Positions 33,538 to 42,943 of a stretch of 64,000 nt of DNA are shown one piece after another. The position numbers and the translations under genes are program-made. A model generated the notes under the pieces. That model did not search any database and was not told the DNA's origin. It was given only the letters and a program-made list of their open reading frames with translations. This DNA is from Acidobacteriota bacterium (lineage in GTDB: Bacteria > Acidobacteriota > Vicinamibacteria > Vicinamibacterales > UBA2999), in contig JAGNJW010000012.1 in the NCBI GenBank assembly GCA_018000455.1, positions 1 to 64,000 on the forward strand, in the 5' to 3' direction. How positions within the stretch are numbered: the stretch's first letter is position 1; the number at the start of each line of letters is the position of its first letter.

Positions 33538-34425
33538 TCAGGCGTTGAAGGGCGCCTTGACCACGACCTTGACACCGGAGATGAGGCCGGTGGCAGCTTT
33601 GGTCACTTCTTCGGTGGCGGCCTTGCTCACGGTGCCCGCGGCCTTGATGGCACCGGCCGCCGCTGCCGACGCGGCCCCTGCCACGTCGAGGCCCAGTTCC
33701 TTGGCGCCCTCGATCGCGCCTTCGACGGCGTTCTTCGCGGCCGTCCCCAGGCTGCCGCCGACTTCCGCCGTTTCCTTCACCAGGCTTTCAGCGGTGCTGC
33801 CCACGGTCGAGAAGGCGCCGGCGCTGATGTCCTTGGTGCCGCGGAAGACGCCGAGAATGGTGCCCTTGGCCGCGCCGCCGAGTTCGCCGCCGACCTGCGA
33901 GGTGGCACGAATCGCGCTGGTGGCAATGCCGGAGGCAGCATCGGCCGTGGCACCTCCGACCTCGCCCACCGCGTTCATGGCGCTCGAGACGGCCGTGGCC
34001 ACCGCGTCGCCGGCATTCATGCCGACTTCCTTGGCCGCGAGAATCGAGCCCTCGACCGCGCTCATGGCCGCATTGCCCACGTTGCCGCCGACCGAGGCGG
34101 TTTCCTGCACCAGCGCGCTGACGCTCGAGCCGACCGCGCTCATGGCCTCGCCGCCCATCTCCTTCGTGCCGCGAAGCACGCCCACGACCATGCCCTTGGC
34201 GGCCTGGCCGAGGTCGCCGCCGACCTGCGTGGTGCCCTGGATGACGCCTCGCGCCACCTCCGAAACGGCCCCCGTGGCGGCGCTGCCGACCTTGCCGGTG
34301 CTCTTCAGGGTGTTGCCGAGCACGTCGCTCACGGTGTCGGTCACGGCGTTCAGAATCTCGCCGGTGCCCTTGATGGTGCCGATAATCCCGCTCTTCACCG
34401 AGTCAACGATGTTGGTGACTGCCAT
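33538..34425 (-). CDS. Amphipathic helical protein with a 110-residue internal duplication
   Basis: The 295-residue protein has no signal peptide and is very rich in Ala, Gly, Val, Ser and Thr, with Lys/Glu at regular spacing. Residues about 65-150 and 175-260 are tandem copies offset by 110: TTQVGGDLGQAAKGMVVGVL / TSQVGGELGGAAKGTILGVF, then RGTK, VQETASVGGNVGNAAMSAVEG / VKETAEVGGSLGTAAKNAVEG, and ILAAKEVG / IEGAKELG. The pattern suggests long amphipathic helices, as in LEA, phasin or apolipoprotein-like proteins that coat membranes or lipid surfaces. AAGGAG sits 7 nt before the ATG. I do not recognise the family. Its position beside a YihY protein and the lipid-transport operon is suggestive only. 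Confidence 0.8.
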   Translation of the reverse strand: MAVTNIVDSVKSGIIGTIKGTGEILNAVTDTVSDVLGNTLKSTGKVGSAATGAVSEVARGVIQGTTQVGGDLGQAAKGMVVGVLRGTKEMGGEAMSAVGSSVSALVQETASVGGNVGNAAMSAVEGSILAAKEVGMNAGDAVATAVSSAMNAVGEVGGATADAASGIATSAIRATSQVGGELGGAAKGTILGVFRGTKDISAGAFSTVGSTAESLVKETAEVGGSLGTAAKNAVEGAIEGAKELGLDVAGAASAAAAGAIKAAGTVSKAATEEVTKAATGLISGVKVVVKAPFNA

Positions 34426-34442
34426 TCGTCTTCTCCTTCATG

Positions 34443-34458
34443 CCGCGCGTTGGCGCGG
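34443..34458 (-). promoter_or_regulatory. Leader hairpin upstream of the amphipathic protein gene
   Basis: CCGCGC (34443-34448) and GCGCGG (34453-34458) pair around a 4-nt loop between the AAGGAG ribosome-binding site and an AT-rich upstream segment. That segment contains TGTAC...GTACA as an inverted repeat near 34479-34499. It may be a terminator for the tamBA operon upstream or a leader structure. Confidence 0.35.
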
Positions 34459-34545
34459 GGTATGTCGTTTTTTCGTTTGTGTACAAACCTTATGAGTACA
34501 TACATTCCCAGCGGATGCAAGCTCAGCCGGGTGCGAGCGCGGCGG

Positions 34546-37500
34546 TTAGAACGCCTGACCGAGCGAGAAATACCAGCGGCCGAAGGGCTGACCGCTGCGT
34601 CCGGTCAGTGGCAGGCCGTAGTCGATGCGCGCCAGGCCGAAGGGCGTTTCGATCCGCAGGCCGAATCCGGCGCCGTACTCGAGATCGCTGAGCGACAGCT
34701 CCCCGAGGCGGGGGAATACGTTGCCGGCGTCGACGAAACCGACACCCCGCACCCACTTGTAGATCGGAAAGCGAAGCTCCTGGTTGAGGACGACCGACGA
34801 GGCGCCGCCCATCGGATCCCCGAAGTAGTCGAGGCCGCCCAGGCCGTTCTCGGCAAAGCCCCGCACGCTGGTGCCGCCGCCGGCGAAGTAGCGCTCGCTG
34901 AAGAGCAGTGGCGCTTCGTAGCCCCAGGCCGTGCCCAGCCGCATCGCCGAGGCCAGCACGATGCGCTCGCCGATCGGCTTGAAGTAGAACTGCTGCAGGA
35001 TGAACTTGAGGAAGCGCAGATCCGATCCGAGCGACGGCGTGGCGAACTCGATTCCGGACGACTGGAACCAGCCACGGCGTGTGTCGAACGGATCGTCGCG
35101 CGTGTCCCGGGCCACGGTGCCGGTGAGGCGAGCGACGTCGACCCTGAGATCGAACGGCACGTCGTCGGGCGTCAGATCGATCTGGAAGGCGTGCGTGCGC
35201 AGGAATCGGTAGTTGTAGGCCACCGTCATGTTCGAGCGCGGATTGAAGCGCTGTTCGGCGACCACCTCGGATCCGTCGCGCACGAAGGGTGTGATGTCGG
35301 ACGCCGTGAACTCCTGACGCGACTGGGTCAGGAACAAGTTGGTCGTGACGGGCAGGCCGAAGAGCTGCGGCGTCGACAGGATGCCGCGGGCCAGCCGGCG
35401 GTCGCGTTCGAGCTGCCCGGCGGCGCCGGCCGACAGGGCGCGTCCGAACAGGTTGCGACGCAAGAAATCGACCACGAAGCCGGGACGGATCTCCCGCTTG
35501 CCCTCCAGGGGGCCCAGGTCGTCGATGAGCCTCAGGCCGTAGCGCAGGCGGTACTTCGGCACCTCGGCCAGGGTCACGACCGCCCGCACCGGCTGCGTGC
35601 CATCGGCGGCGGCCTCGCCCATGGGCACGAGATCGACGTCGGCGCGGCGGAAGATGCCGGTGTCGTAGAGGCGCTTCTGGGCACGATAGGACTCGCTCAG
35701 GCTGGCCGGTTCGCCGATCGTCAGATTGAGCGCCGTGTCCACGGTGCCCCGCGTCGTCGCCTGCGCGCCGTTGACCGCGACATCCGCGAGCACCTGCCTG
35801 GCGCCTTCCCGCACGTCGAGCGTCAGGTGGGTGGACGGCTGCTCGACATCGGCCACGCTCGTCAGCGTCACGCGCACGTCGTTGTAACCGGCCTGCAGGT
35901 AGTCGACCTCGACCGCCCGCCGCGCAGCCTCCAGCGTCGATGGCACGTAGGGTGTGCCCGCCGTGATGCCGAATGCCTTCTGCACCCGCTCGAGCGATGC
36001 CGCCGCGACGCCCGTGATGTCCACGCTGGCGATCTGGAAGTGTGGACCCTCACGCACCGTCACCGGCAGCGTGGCGACGTCGCCGGCGAAGACCGGCGCG
36101 CCAATCGACACCGCCGCCTGCTGGAAGCCGAGCGATCGGTAGTGCGCCGTCAGGGCCGTCTCCACCTCGGCGGGCCGCCGCCAGGCGGTCAGCGTGAGCC
36201 GGTTGGTCTCGACGACGCTCATGAGCGCGCCGGACGACAGCGTCTGCTGCCCCTCGAAGACGATCCGGCGTTCCGCGTACTTCGGGCCAGGCGTGACGCT
36301 GAGCGCCACCTGCTTGGTGCCGGCGGCCGCATCCTCGCGAATGACCGCCTCGGCTTCGGCCTGCAGGTAGCCGTCGCCGGCCAGCCACTGGGCTACCAGC
36401 GCCTCGACGTCGTCGCGCAGGAAGCCATCGAACAGCGCCGACGCCCAGGCCTCGCGCATGTCGGCAAGCACGCCGCTCGGCACGTCGACCCCCTCGACCA
36501 CGATCGAGGTGGCCGGTCCGCGTTCGATCGCGTAGGTGAGCTCCACCGAGGGTTCGGCGCCCGTCGCGCCCGCCGCGCCGACAGCGCTCGTGGCAGGCAC
36601 GGTGGCGCGGGTGGCCCGGATCCGCGCCTCGAGGTAGCCGCGGTCGTGGTACCACCCCGCCAGCCGATCGCGGTCCTGCTGCCAGCGGAAGAAGTCGAAC
36701 CGGTTGCCCTCTTCGAGCTTCACGTGACCGCGCAGCTCGTCCTCGGCAAAGCCGGCCGCACCCGTCCACCGCACCGCCGACACACGCGGCGATGGCGGCC
36801 GGGCGGTTGTCGTGCGGCTGGCGTCGTCGCCGCCGCCGAAGTTGAGCTCGTTGCGGAACTCGTAGCTGCGTCCGTTGTCATCGAGCGTGGTCGCGCGCAG
36901 CTCGATCGCCTTGAGCGGCCGATAGATGGCGATCCAGGTGAGGTCGCTGCTGTCGCGCAGACTGCGCGAGAACACCAGCTCGACATCCCGCCGCAACTGC
37001 TTCGAGACGGTGAGACGGGCGCTCGGGTCACTGTCGGTGGCCAGCAGATCGAACGACGAGCCGGCGCTGCCGAGGCCACGGCCCACCTGCGCCGAGTCGA
37101 GGCCGACAGCGCGGCCGGCAAAGCCGAGCAACTCGCCCGACAGCAACAGCAGCAGCTGGCCGCGCGCGATCTCCGACTGCGCCACGCTCTGGCGGTCGGC
37201 CACCTTGCCGGTCAGCAACAGCGACACCGCATCGGCTTGACTAATCCCGTCGGGCGAGGACAGATTGGCCTCGAGCGTGTCGGGCGTGCCGGTGACCGAG
37301 AGACGGATGTCGTATTGCTGCACGCGCGTGACGAGCGAGAGATCCAGGTTCGGCAAGATCTCGGTCGCGCTCGTGAAGTCGACCGTGCCGCGCTCGAGCG
37401 CCCAGGTCTGTCCGCCGAGGAATACCGCGCCGCCTTCGGCAATCGTCATGCGCCCGGCGAGCACCGGCAGCAGATAGGTGCCGACGACCCTCAGATCGGT

Positions 37501-40500
37501 GTCGAGCTCGAGCTTGCCGTAGTTGTTGTCGACGATGATGCCGTCCTGCGACACCACGTTGATGTTGAAGCGCATGGCGTCGAGGACGCTCGGCTCGACC
37601 GGCACGGCCGCCACCGTCACGCCGGCCACGAGCTGGCCGGCGAGGCTGACCGGCGCGCGATACGAGCCGCGGAGCACCGTCACCGTGCCGGCCAGTTCCG
37701 GGCTCTCGGCGTCGACCGTGAGCGTGAGATCGAGGTCGACCTCGCTGCGCAGGTTCTCCGGCATCTCGACGGCCAGGCCCCGGCCCTGGATCTCGATCGC
37801 GCCGCCGGCTGGCACGAAGGCGTCGAGCGTGACTTCACCCGACAGTTGCATCGTGCCGCCGTTGGCCGAGGCGCGGAAATCGACGAAGCGAATCCGGTCC
37901 TTCGTCAGCGCGATTACGCCGACCAGGTCGGTGACGGCGAGCCGCGGATCGCGCATCGCCAGCTCGCCGTCGCGAAGCGTGACCTCGCCGTCGATGGCGG
38001 GATCGTCCAGCGGACCGGCGGCGCGGATGTCGAAGTCGGCGCGGCCTCCGGCCGCCACGTCTGGCGAGGCCACGCCCAGCATGCGCAGGTCGAGCGTGCC
38101 GCGGAGCGCGGCGTTCAGCTCGGGCCGGTCCCCCAGCAGGCGGGCGCCACCCGAGATGGCCAGCGAATTCCCCTTGCCGCTCCAGGTCCAGTCGACGATG
38201 TCGAACTGCCCGTCGGCCAGCCTGAGCCGGGTCGGGCGGTCCTGCTTGAGCGGCTCGCCGGCGATGAGCAGTTCGGCCCGGTCGAGGGTGACGGCGGCGG
38301 TGACGCTCTCGGGCGCAAGCGACGTCGCTTCCACGGTGATGGTGGCGGCCAGCGCGCCCTCGACCTGTGCCAGTGTGGCGGCATCCACGAAGGGTGCCGC
38401 CATGGCCGCGGTCACCGAGTCGAGCCGGATCGTCGCCGCGGCGCGGTCGGGCAGCGATGGCAACGAAGCGAGGTAACCGGCGGGCAACGACTCGCCGAGC
38501 AGCGTCACCGGCACCGTGCCGGTGGCCTTCACCGTGCCGCCCTGCCAGGTTGCGCCGAACTCGGTCAGCGTCAGCAGACCGCCCGTGAACCCGGCCTGCA
38601 GCTGCACGCCGGTCACCGGCGGCATGTCCGGCACCGTCGCCGACACGTCGACGACGGCGAGCGTGGCCTCGACGCGCGGCGCCTCGAGCGCACCGGCCGC
38701 GTGCACGGTGAGGTCCAGGCTGCCCGACGCCTCGAGCTCTTCGAGCCCTTCGACGAGGTGCGCGAATGGCAGGAGGTCGGCCATGCCGCCCTTGAGCGAG
38801 ACGGTCAGGCCCTCGGTGTCGGCGGCATCGCCGAAGCGGCCGAGCGCGGTGAGCGTCATGGCGCCGCTCTGCAGCGAGACGTCCTCGGCCACGATTCGTC
38901 CGGCTTCGTAGCGCAGCTTGGCCGGCCGGTCGAGACGAATTGGTACGCCGCCGGCCGCGACGTCGACCAGGCGCACATCGAGTTCGACTACAGCGTCAGC
39001 CGGGCGATCGAGAGCGCCGCGGGCCGTGGCCGTGGCGGTGATGGCGCCGGTGAGTGGCATGGGGCCCGCGAGCGCGTCGGCGTCGGTCGAGCCAGCGGGT
39101 CCGGTCGGCCGGAGCAGCACATCCAGGTCGGTCTCACGCAGTGCCACGTCGGCGGTGAAGTTCCTGTCGCCGGCCAAGGCGGCCGACAGTTCGAGCGTGG
39201 CCGACAGGGCCGGCATTGCCGCCGTCACCTTGGCCTGCTGCTCGGCCACGGTCGCCTCGACACGTGCGGCGCCCAGTGCGTAGTCACCCCAAGTGAGGTC
39301 GCGCACGGCGATCGTGCCGCGGCCGGCCGGGGCATCGAGGGTGCCGTCGCCGGAGAGGTCGAGATCGAAGCGTGCTGCCACCGGGAGTGGCTCACCGGTC
39401 GTGACGACGGGCTGCACCGCGAGGTCGCGGCCGGTGGCCGTGAACGTGTAGCGGCCATCATCGAGGTCATACCGCGCCGTGACGTCGAGCCGGCCGGGAC
39501 CCTGGGCGACATCGAGGCGCTCAATCACCAGCACCTGCCCGGCGAGCCTGGCCTCGAGATCCACGCGATCGAATCGCTGGCCGGCCAGCGCCAGGTCGCG
39601 CGCCCCGGCAACGACCTGCACGGCGGGTGCGTTCAGCGTGCCGCCGATGTCGGCCGAGAGGGTGGCGGCGCCCTCGACCCGCGACTCGGGCGGCAACATG
39701 GCCATGAGCGGCGACAGGCGTGGGAGGTCGGCCGTGAGTGCGCCCTGCAGCGTCCCGGCGTTCAAATCGATGACCACCTGGCCACTCATGGTGTTGGGTG
39801 CCAGGGAGAAGTCGAACGTCTTCACCGCCACCATGGCCGGATCCGCGGCGAAGGCCGCCGTCAACGTGCCCGGTCCGACGCCCTCGATCTCGAGATCGCC
39901 GGCGTCGACCACGCCGGTGGCCGATGGCGCCCCCACCGTGCCAGCGAGCGCGATCTCCAGCGATGCCCGGCCACCCGCCAACGACGACGTGTCGGCCAGC
40001 ACCAGTCCAGCCGCCCGCAGTTCCGCGAGGAACGCCGGCAGATCATCCACCACGGCGCGCACGTTGCCGCCGAGCGTCGTGGCGGAGACGTCGTCGGCGT
40101 TCAAGCGTCCGGTAGCGCGTCCGGTGATCTCGAGCGTGCGCGTCGCGACTCGATCGAGCGTGGCCGTCCACTGGCCGCCGGTGAGCGCCGCCGCCAGCCG
40201 TCCCGAGAGCGCCACGGCGGCTGCCGGTGCCCGTCCGGTGCTGAGCGAGGTGTCGATGGCGGCCGTGGCGGCGGCCACATCAGTGCCAGCCCAGTCGGCA
40301 GAGGCGCGACCGGTGGCCACCGTGGCGATCCGCGGCTCGGTGATGCCGGCCGTCACGGCGAGTCCGCCCAGATCCAGCCCCGTCCAGGTCACCTCGACAT
40401 GCGACGTGGCGTCGTCGGTCAAGCCAACGCGACCGCGGCCCTCGACCGTGCCACCGCCGACGGTGAGCCGCAGCTGCTCGATCGCCGCCTCGGAGGAGGA

Positions 40501-41448
40501 GAGCGCCACCTGCAGCGCCAGCGACATCCCGCGTTGATCGCGCCAGGCGAGATCTTGTGCCGCCACGGCCAAGGCCACGTTGGGCGCGTCGAGGGCGCCT
40601 TCCACCGTGCCGGAGAAGGCCACCTCACCCGAGACGGCCTCCTCAGGAGCGACCCAGGGAACGAAGGGGCCCAGCCGCAGGCGGCCCTCGTAGCGCGTGT
40701 CGACGCGCGGGGCAGCGGCGAGCAGTTCGACCCGGCCGTCGAGTTGCAGCGCGAGTTCCGGCGCCTCGACCCTCAGCCCGTCGAAGGCCAGGGTGCTGCC
40801 GTCGAACGAGAAATCGCCTTCCAGTTGCGAGACCGTCGTGGTGCGGGTGCCGGCCGCGATCTCGATGCCGCCGCGCATCGTGAGACGGCCAGCGAGTGGG
40901 CCGCCAGCGCCCCGTGCCAGTGCGAGCGTGACGGCGCGGCCGTCGACCGAGAGGCCGAGCGGCTGGTCGCGGTAGTCGACCGCGAGGTCGCGAATCGTGA
41001 GCGCGCCGATGTCGATCGGGCCGAGCGCAGCCGGCGCGGGCTCGGGGCTCGCCGGCTCGCTCGCCGGCAGGTTCAACTGGCCATCGGCATCGCGCGTGAT
41101 GGTGAACACCGGACGCGCGATGGTGAGCGACTCGACCGCGATCCGACCCGAGACGATCGACCAGGGCAGGTCGACGTCGATGCCGTCGAGCGTCAGGAAG
41201 GGTGTGGGATTACCGGCCGCGGCCAGGGTCGTCGTTCCCACCGACAGACGCAGCGCCAGCAGGTTGTAGTCGAGCCGGTCGATCACGGCGTCGATGCCAG
41301 CGTCGGCGCGCAGGCGCTCGACGACCAGGCCGCGTACCCGCGAGCGCACGAACGGCGCGTGCGCCAGCGCCACCGCCGCCACCAGCATGGCGATCATGAG
41401 CCCGGCGACGGCGAGCCGCCGATGCGCGTGCCAGAAGGATCTAAGCAT
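34546..41448 (-). CDS. TamB-TamA fusion: AsmA-like bridge joined to Omp85 barrel
   Basis: One uninterrupted 2300-residue frame. Residues about 12-32 are an N-terminal inner-membrane anchor (LAVAGLMIAMLVAAVALAHAP). About 35-1200 are AsmA/TamB-type repeats (LTLDGIDVDLPWSIVSGRIAVESLTIARP and many beta-rich units, a hydrophobic-groove architecture). About 1220-1540 are a TamB C-terminal (DUF490) domain (AGRMTIAEGGAVFLGGQTWALERGTVDF, LSSPDGISQADAVSLLLTGKV, LTVSKQLRRDVELVFSRSL). From about 1557 POTRA repeats follow (VSAVRWTGAAGFAEDELRGHVKLEEG, YAERRIVFEGQQTL, FQIASVDITGVAAASLERVQKAFG). From about 1960 an Omp85 barrel follows with GGGTSVRGF (the conserved loop-6 VRGF) and the terminal aromatic FSLGQAF. 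Normally TamB and TamA are separate proteins. It is the last gene of the Mla-like operon, 102 bp after the MCE gene. Confidence 0.93.
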   Translation of the reverse strand: MLRSFWHAHRRLAVAGLMIAMLVAAVALAHAPFVRSRVRGLVVERLRADAGIDAVIDRLDYNLLALRLSVGTTTLAAAGNPTPFLTLDGIDVDLPWSIVSGRIAVESLTIARPVFTITRDADGQLNLPASEPASPEPAPAALGPIDIGALTIRDLAVDYRDQPLGLSVDGRAVTLALARGAGGPLAGRLTMRGGIEIAAGTRTTTVSQLEGDFSFDGSTLAFDGLRVEAPELALQLDGRVELLAAAPRVDTRYEGRLRLGPFVPWVAPEEAVSGEVAFSGTVEGALDAPNVALAVAAQDLAWRDQRGMSLALQVALSSSEAAIEQLRLTVGGGTVEGRGRVGLTDDATSHVEVTWTGLDLGGLAVTAGITEPRIATVATGRASADWAGTDVAAATAAIDTSLSTGRAPAAAVALSGRLAAALTGGQWTATLDRVATRTLEITGRATGRLNADDVSATTLGGNVRAVVDDLPAFLAELRAAGLVLADTSSLAGGRASLEIALAGTVGAPSATGVVDAGDLEIEGVGPGTLTAAFAADPAMVAVKTFDFSLAPNTMSGQVVIDLNAGTLQGALTADLPRLSPLMAMLPPESRVEGAATLSADIGGTLNAPAVQVVAGARDLALAGQRFDRVDLEARLAGQVLVIERLDVAQGPGRLDVTARYDLDDGRYTFTATGRDLAVQPVVTTGEPLPVAARFDLDLSGDGTLDAPAGRGTIAVRDLTWGDYALGAARVEATVAEQQAKVTAAMPALSATLELSAALAGDRNFTADVALRETDLDVLLRPTGPAGSTDADALAGPMPLTGAITATATARGALDRPADAVVELDVRLVDVAAGGVPIRLDRPAKLRYEAGRIVAEDVSLQSGAMTLTALGRFGDAADTEGLTVSLKGGMADLLPFAHLVEGLEELEASGSLDLTVHAAGALEAPRVEATLAVVDVSATVPDMPPVTGVQLQAGFTGGLLTLTEFGATWQGGTVKATGTVPVTLLGESLPAGYLASLPSLPDRAAATIRLDSVTAAMAAPFVDAATLAQVEGALAATITVEATSLAPESVTAAVTLDRAELLIAGEPLKQDRPTRLRLADGQFDIVDWTWSGKGNSLAISGGARLLGDRPELNAALRGTLDLRMLGVASPDVAAGGRADFDIRAAGPLDDPAIDGEVTLRDGELAMRDPRLAVTDLVGVIALTKDRIRFVDFRASANGGTMQLSGEVTLDAFVPAGGAIEIQGRGLAVEMPENLRSEVDLDLTLTVDAESPELAGTVTVLRGSYRAPVSLAGQLVAGVTVAAVPVEPSVLDAMRFNINVVSQDGIIVDNNYGKLELDTDLRVVGTYLLPVLAGRMTIAEGGAVFLGGQTWALERGTVDFTSATEILPNLDLSLVTRVQQYDIRLSVTGTPDTLEANLSSPDGISQADAVSLLLTGKVADRQSVAQSEIARGQLLLLLSGELLGFAGRAVGLDSAQVGRGLGSAGSSFDLLATDSDPSARLTVSKQLRRDVELVFSRSLRDSSDLTWIAIYRPLKAIELRATTLDDNGRSYEFRNELNFGGGDDASRTTTARPPSPRVSAVRWTGAAGFAEDELRGHVKLEEGNRFDFFRWQQDRDRLAGWYHDRGYLEARIRATRATVPATSAVGAAGATGAEPSVELTYAIERGPATSIVVEGVDVPSGVLADMREAWASALFDGFLRDDVEALVAQWLAGDGYLQAEAEAVIREDAAAGTKQVALSVTPGPKYAERRIVFEGQQTLSSGALMSVVETNRLTLTAWRRPAEVETALTAHYRSLGFQQAAVSIGAPVFAGDVATLPVTVREGPHFQIASVDITGVAAASLERVQKAFGITAGTPYVPSTLEAARRAVEVDYLQAGYNDVRVTLTSVADVEQPSTHLTLDVREGARQVLADVAVNGAQATTRGTVDTALNLTIGEPASLSESYRAQKRLYDTGIFRRADVDLVPMGEAAADGTQPVRAVVTLAEVPKYRLRYGLRLIDDLGPLEGKREIRPGFVVDFLRRNLFGRALSAGAAGQLERDRRLARGILSTPQLFGLPVTTNLFLTQSRQEFTASDITPFVRDGSEVVAEQRFNPRSNMTVAYNYRFLRTHAFQIDLTPDDVPFDLRVDVARLTGTVARDTRDDPFDTRRGWFQSSGIEFATPSLGSDLRFLKFILQQFYFKPIGERIVLASAMRLGTAWGYEAPLLFSERYFAGGGTSVRGFAENGLGGLDYFGDPMGGASSVVLNQELRFPIYKWVRGVGFVDAGNVFPRLGELSLSDLEYGAGFGLRIETPFGLARIDYGLPLTGRSGQPFGRWYFSLGQAF

Positions 41449-41478
41449 TGGAGGATGAGGGGGCGGCGTCAGCTGCCC

Positions 41479-41493
41479 AGGTACAGAGTACCT
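41479..41493. promoter_or_regulatory. 15-bp palindrome in the mlaD-tamBA gap
   Basis: AGGTACAGAGTACCT is a perfect palindrome with a 3-nt centre in the only sizeable gap (102 bp) of the envelope operon. It may be an operator for an internal promoter or a short hairpin. Nothing else is evident in the gap. Confidence 0.4.
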
Positions 41494-41550
41494 CGCGCCA
41501 CCCGAAGTCCGGATCCCTCAGGTCAAGACGCTCGTCGCCGGGCCGAGGAT

Positions 41551-42930
41551 TCAGCGGCGGCCGCGGAATACGTCGTTTCGCACGTACATCACGAGGGCCA
41601 CGCCGGCCCAGCGGTCGTCGCCACTGGGGCTTCCGAGGGCCCGGTCGCTCAGCGGCATCACGTCGGTGAGGGTCGCCTGACGCCGGAACCGCGACAGCAC
41701 GTAGTCACGCACCACGGTGCCACGGCTGACCGAGGAGAGAAACGCCGTGGCCTCGTCGGTGCCGCGCGCGTAGCCTTCGATGATGAGCGGGCTGTCGCGC
41801 GGATACTGCACCAGCTGCGCCATCGCCGAGTCGATGCGCCGGCGGCCGCCGTCGGTCAGGCGCTCGGTGCCATCGGCGTCGTGGACGAACAGCACACCGG
41901 CGTTCAGCCAGACGCGAACTGCCGTGCGATCGTCGCGCTCGAGCAGGCCTGCCTGGTAGGCCTCGCGCGAGATGCTGTCGAGATCGAAGAAGCCGCGGCT
42001 GCGGAAGAAGCCGCGGAAGACGAAGTTGCGCTTCAGCGCCTCGGTGCCCTCGGCCAGGTCCGACGTCACTTCCTCGATGCCGGCGAGCGTATTGCGGATG
42101 TTCTGGGCCATCTGCGGGCCGGCGCCCTCGGGCGCCACGAACCCCGCCACCGACGTGCGGGCGATCTCGGCCGTCTCGCGTACCACGCGCGCGCTCTCGG
42201 CCGCTTCCCGGCCGATGGCGTTCATCCGATCGTAGAACGCCGGGTCGTTGAACAGCCGGCCGATCGTGCCTTCGCCGGCGCGCACGCCGCTGACGACGCC
42301 ACGGACGTCGCTGACCACCTGTCCGACGTCGTCGGCCACGCGCACGCCGATGGCGCCGACGCGCTCCACTTGATCGCCGACCTTGACCACGACGGCGTCG
42401 GTCGTGTCGACGATATTCGTGAGCGCGACGAGCGCATTCGACACCTCGCCCGTCAAGTCGGTGACCTCACGGCTCACCAGCCTGAACGTGCTCTGTCCTT
42501 CCTGGATGAGGTCGGCGAACTCGATCGGGTCGGTGCCGGCCAGCACCGCTCCCGGCTGCACGACGGGCGACTCGTCGGTGCCGGTGCTGACCTGGATGAA
42601 GGCGGCGCCGACCAGTCCGTCGGTCTGGATGGCCACCGCCGAATCGTGGCGGATCAGCTGGCGCAGGTCCTCGCGAATCCGCATGCGCACCAGGAATTTC
42701 TCGGAGGGGCGCGACGGCACGGAGATCTCCAGCACCTCGCCGGCATCCAGTCCGGCCAAACGCACGCGTGTGCCGAGCTGCACGCCGGTGACCTTGCCGA
42801 AGGTCGAGCCGATCTCGAACTGCTCTTCGAACAGCAGCCGCCGATCGCCGATGAGAAAGAGGCCAAGGGCGAAAAGCAGGCCTCCGGCCACCACGAACGC
42901 ACCCACCCACGCTGCCCGCTTCCGCTCCAT
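41551..42930 (-). CDS. MlaD-type MCE protein with OmpA-like C-terminal region
   Basis: The 459-residue protein has an N-terminal membrane anchor (WVGAFVVAGGLLFALGLFLIG). One MCE domain follows (about 38-115, FEIGSTFGKVTGVQLGTRVRLAGLDAGEVLEI...IRHDSAVAIQTDGLVGAAFIQV), then a helical/coiled-coil segment (about 145-290, SNALVALTNIVDTTDAVVVKVGDQVERVG) as in Mce and Pqi proteins. The C-terminal 110 residues resemble an OmpA-like fold (GVLFVHDADGTERLTDGGRRRIDSAMAQLVQY, SPLIIEGYARGTDEATAFLSSVSRG). MlaD hexamers bind lipid and sit on MlaEF. ATG 42930 is used because GGAGG lies 5 nt upstream and the anchor follows. The frame upstream overlaps mlaF. Confidence 0.9.
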   Translation of the reverse strand: MERKRAAWVGAFVVAGGLLFALGLFLIGDRRLLFEEQFEIGSTFGKVTGVQLGTRVRLAGLDAGEVLEISVPSRPSEKFLVRMRIREDLRQLIRHDSAVAIQTDGLVGAAFIQVSTGTDESPVVQPGAVLAGTDPIEFADLIQEGQSTFRLVSREVTDLTGEVSNALVALTNIVDTTDAVVVKVGDQVERVGAIGVRVADDVGQVVSDVRGVVSGVRAGEGTIGRLFNDPAFYDRMNAIGREAAESARVVRETAEIARTSVAGFVAPEGAGPQMAQNIRNTLAGIEEVTSDLAEGTEALKRNFVFRGFFRSRGFFDLDSISREAYQAGLLERDDRTAVRVWLNAGVLFVHDADGTERLTDGGRRRIDSAMAQLVQYPRDSPLIIEGYARGTDEATAFLSSVSRGTVVRDYVLSRFRRQATLTDVMPLSDRALGSPSGDDRWAGVALVMYVRNDVFRGRR

Positions 42931-42943
42931 GACGCCCTCCGTC

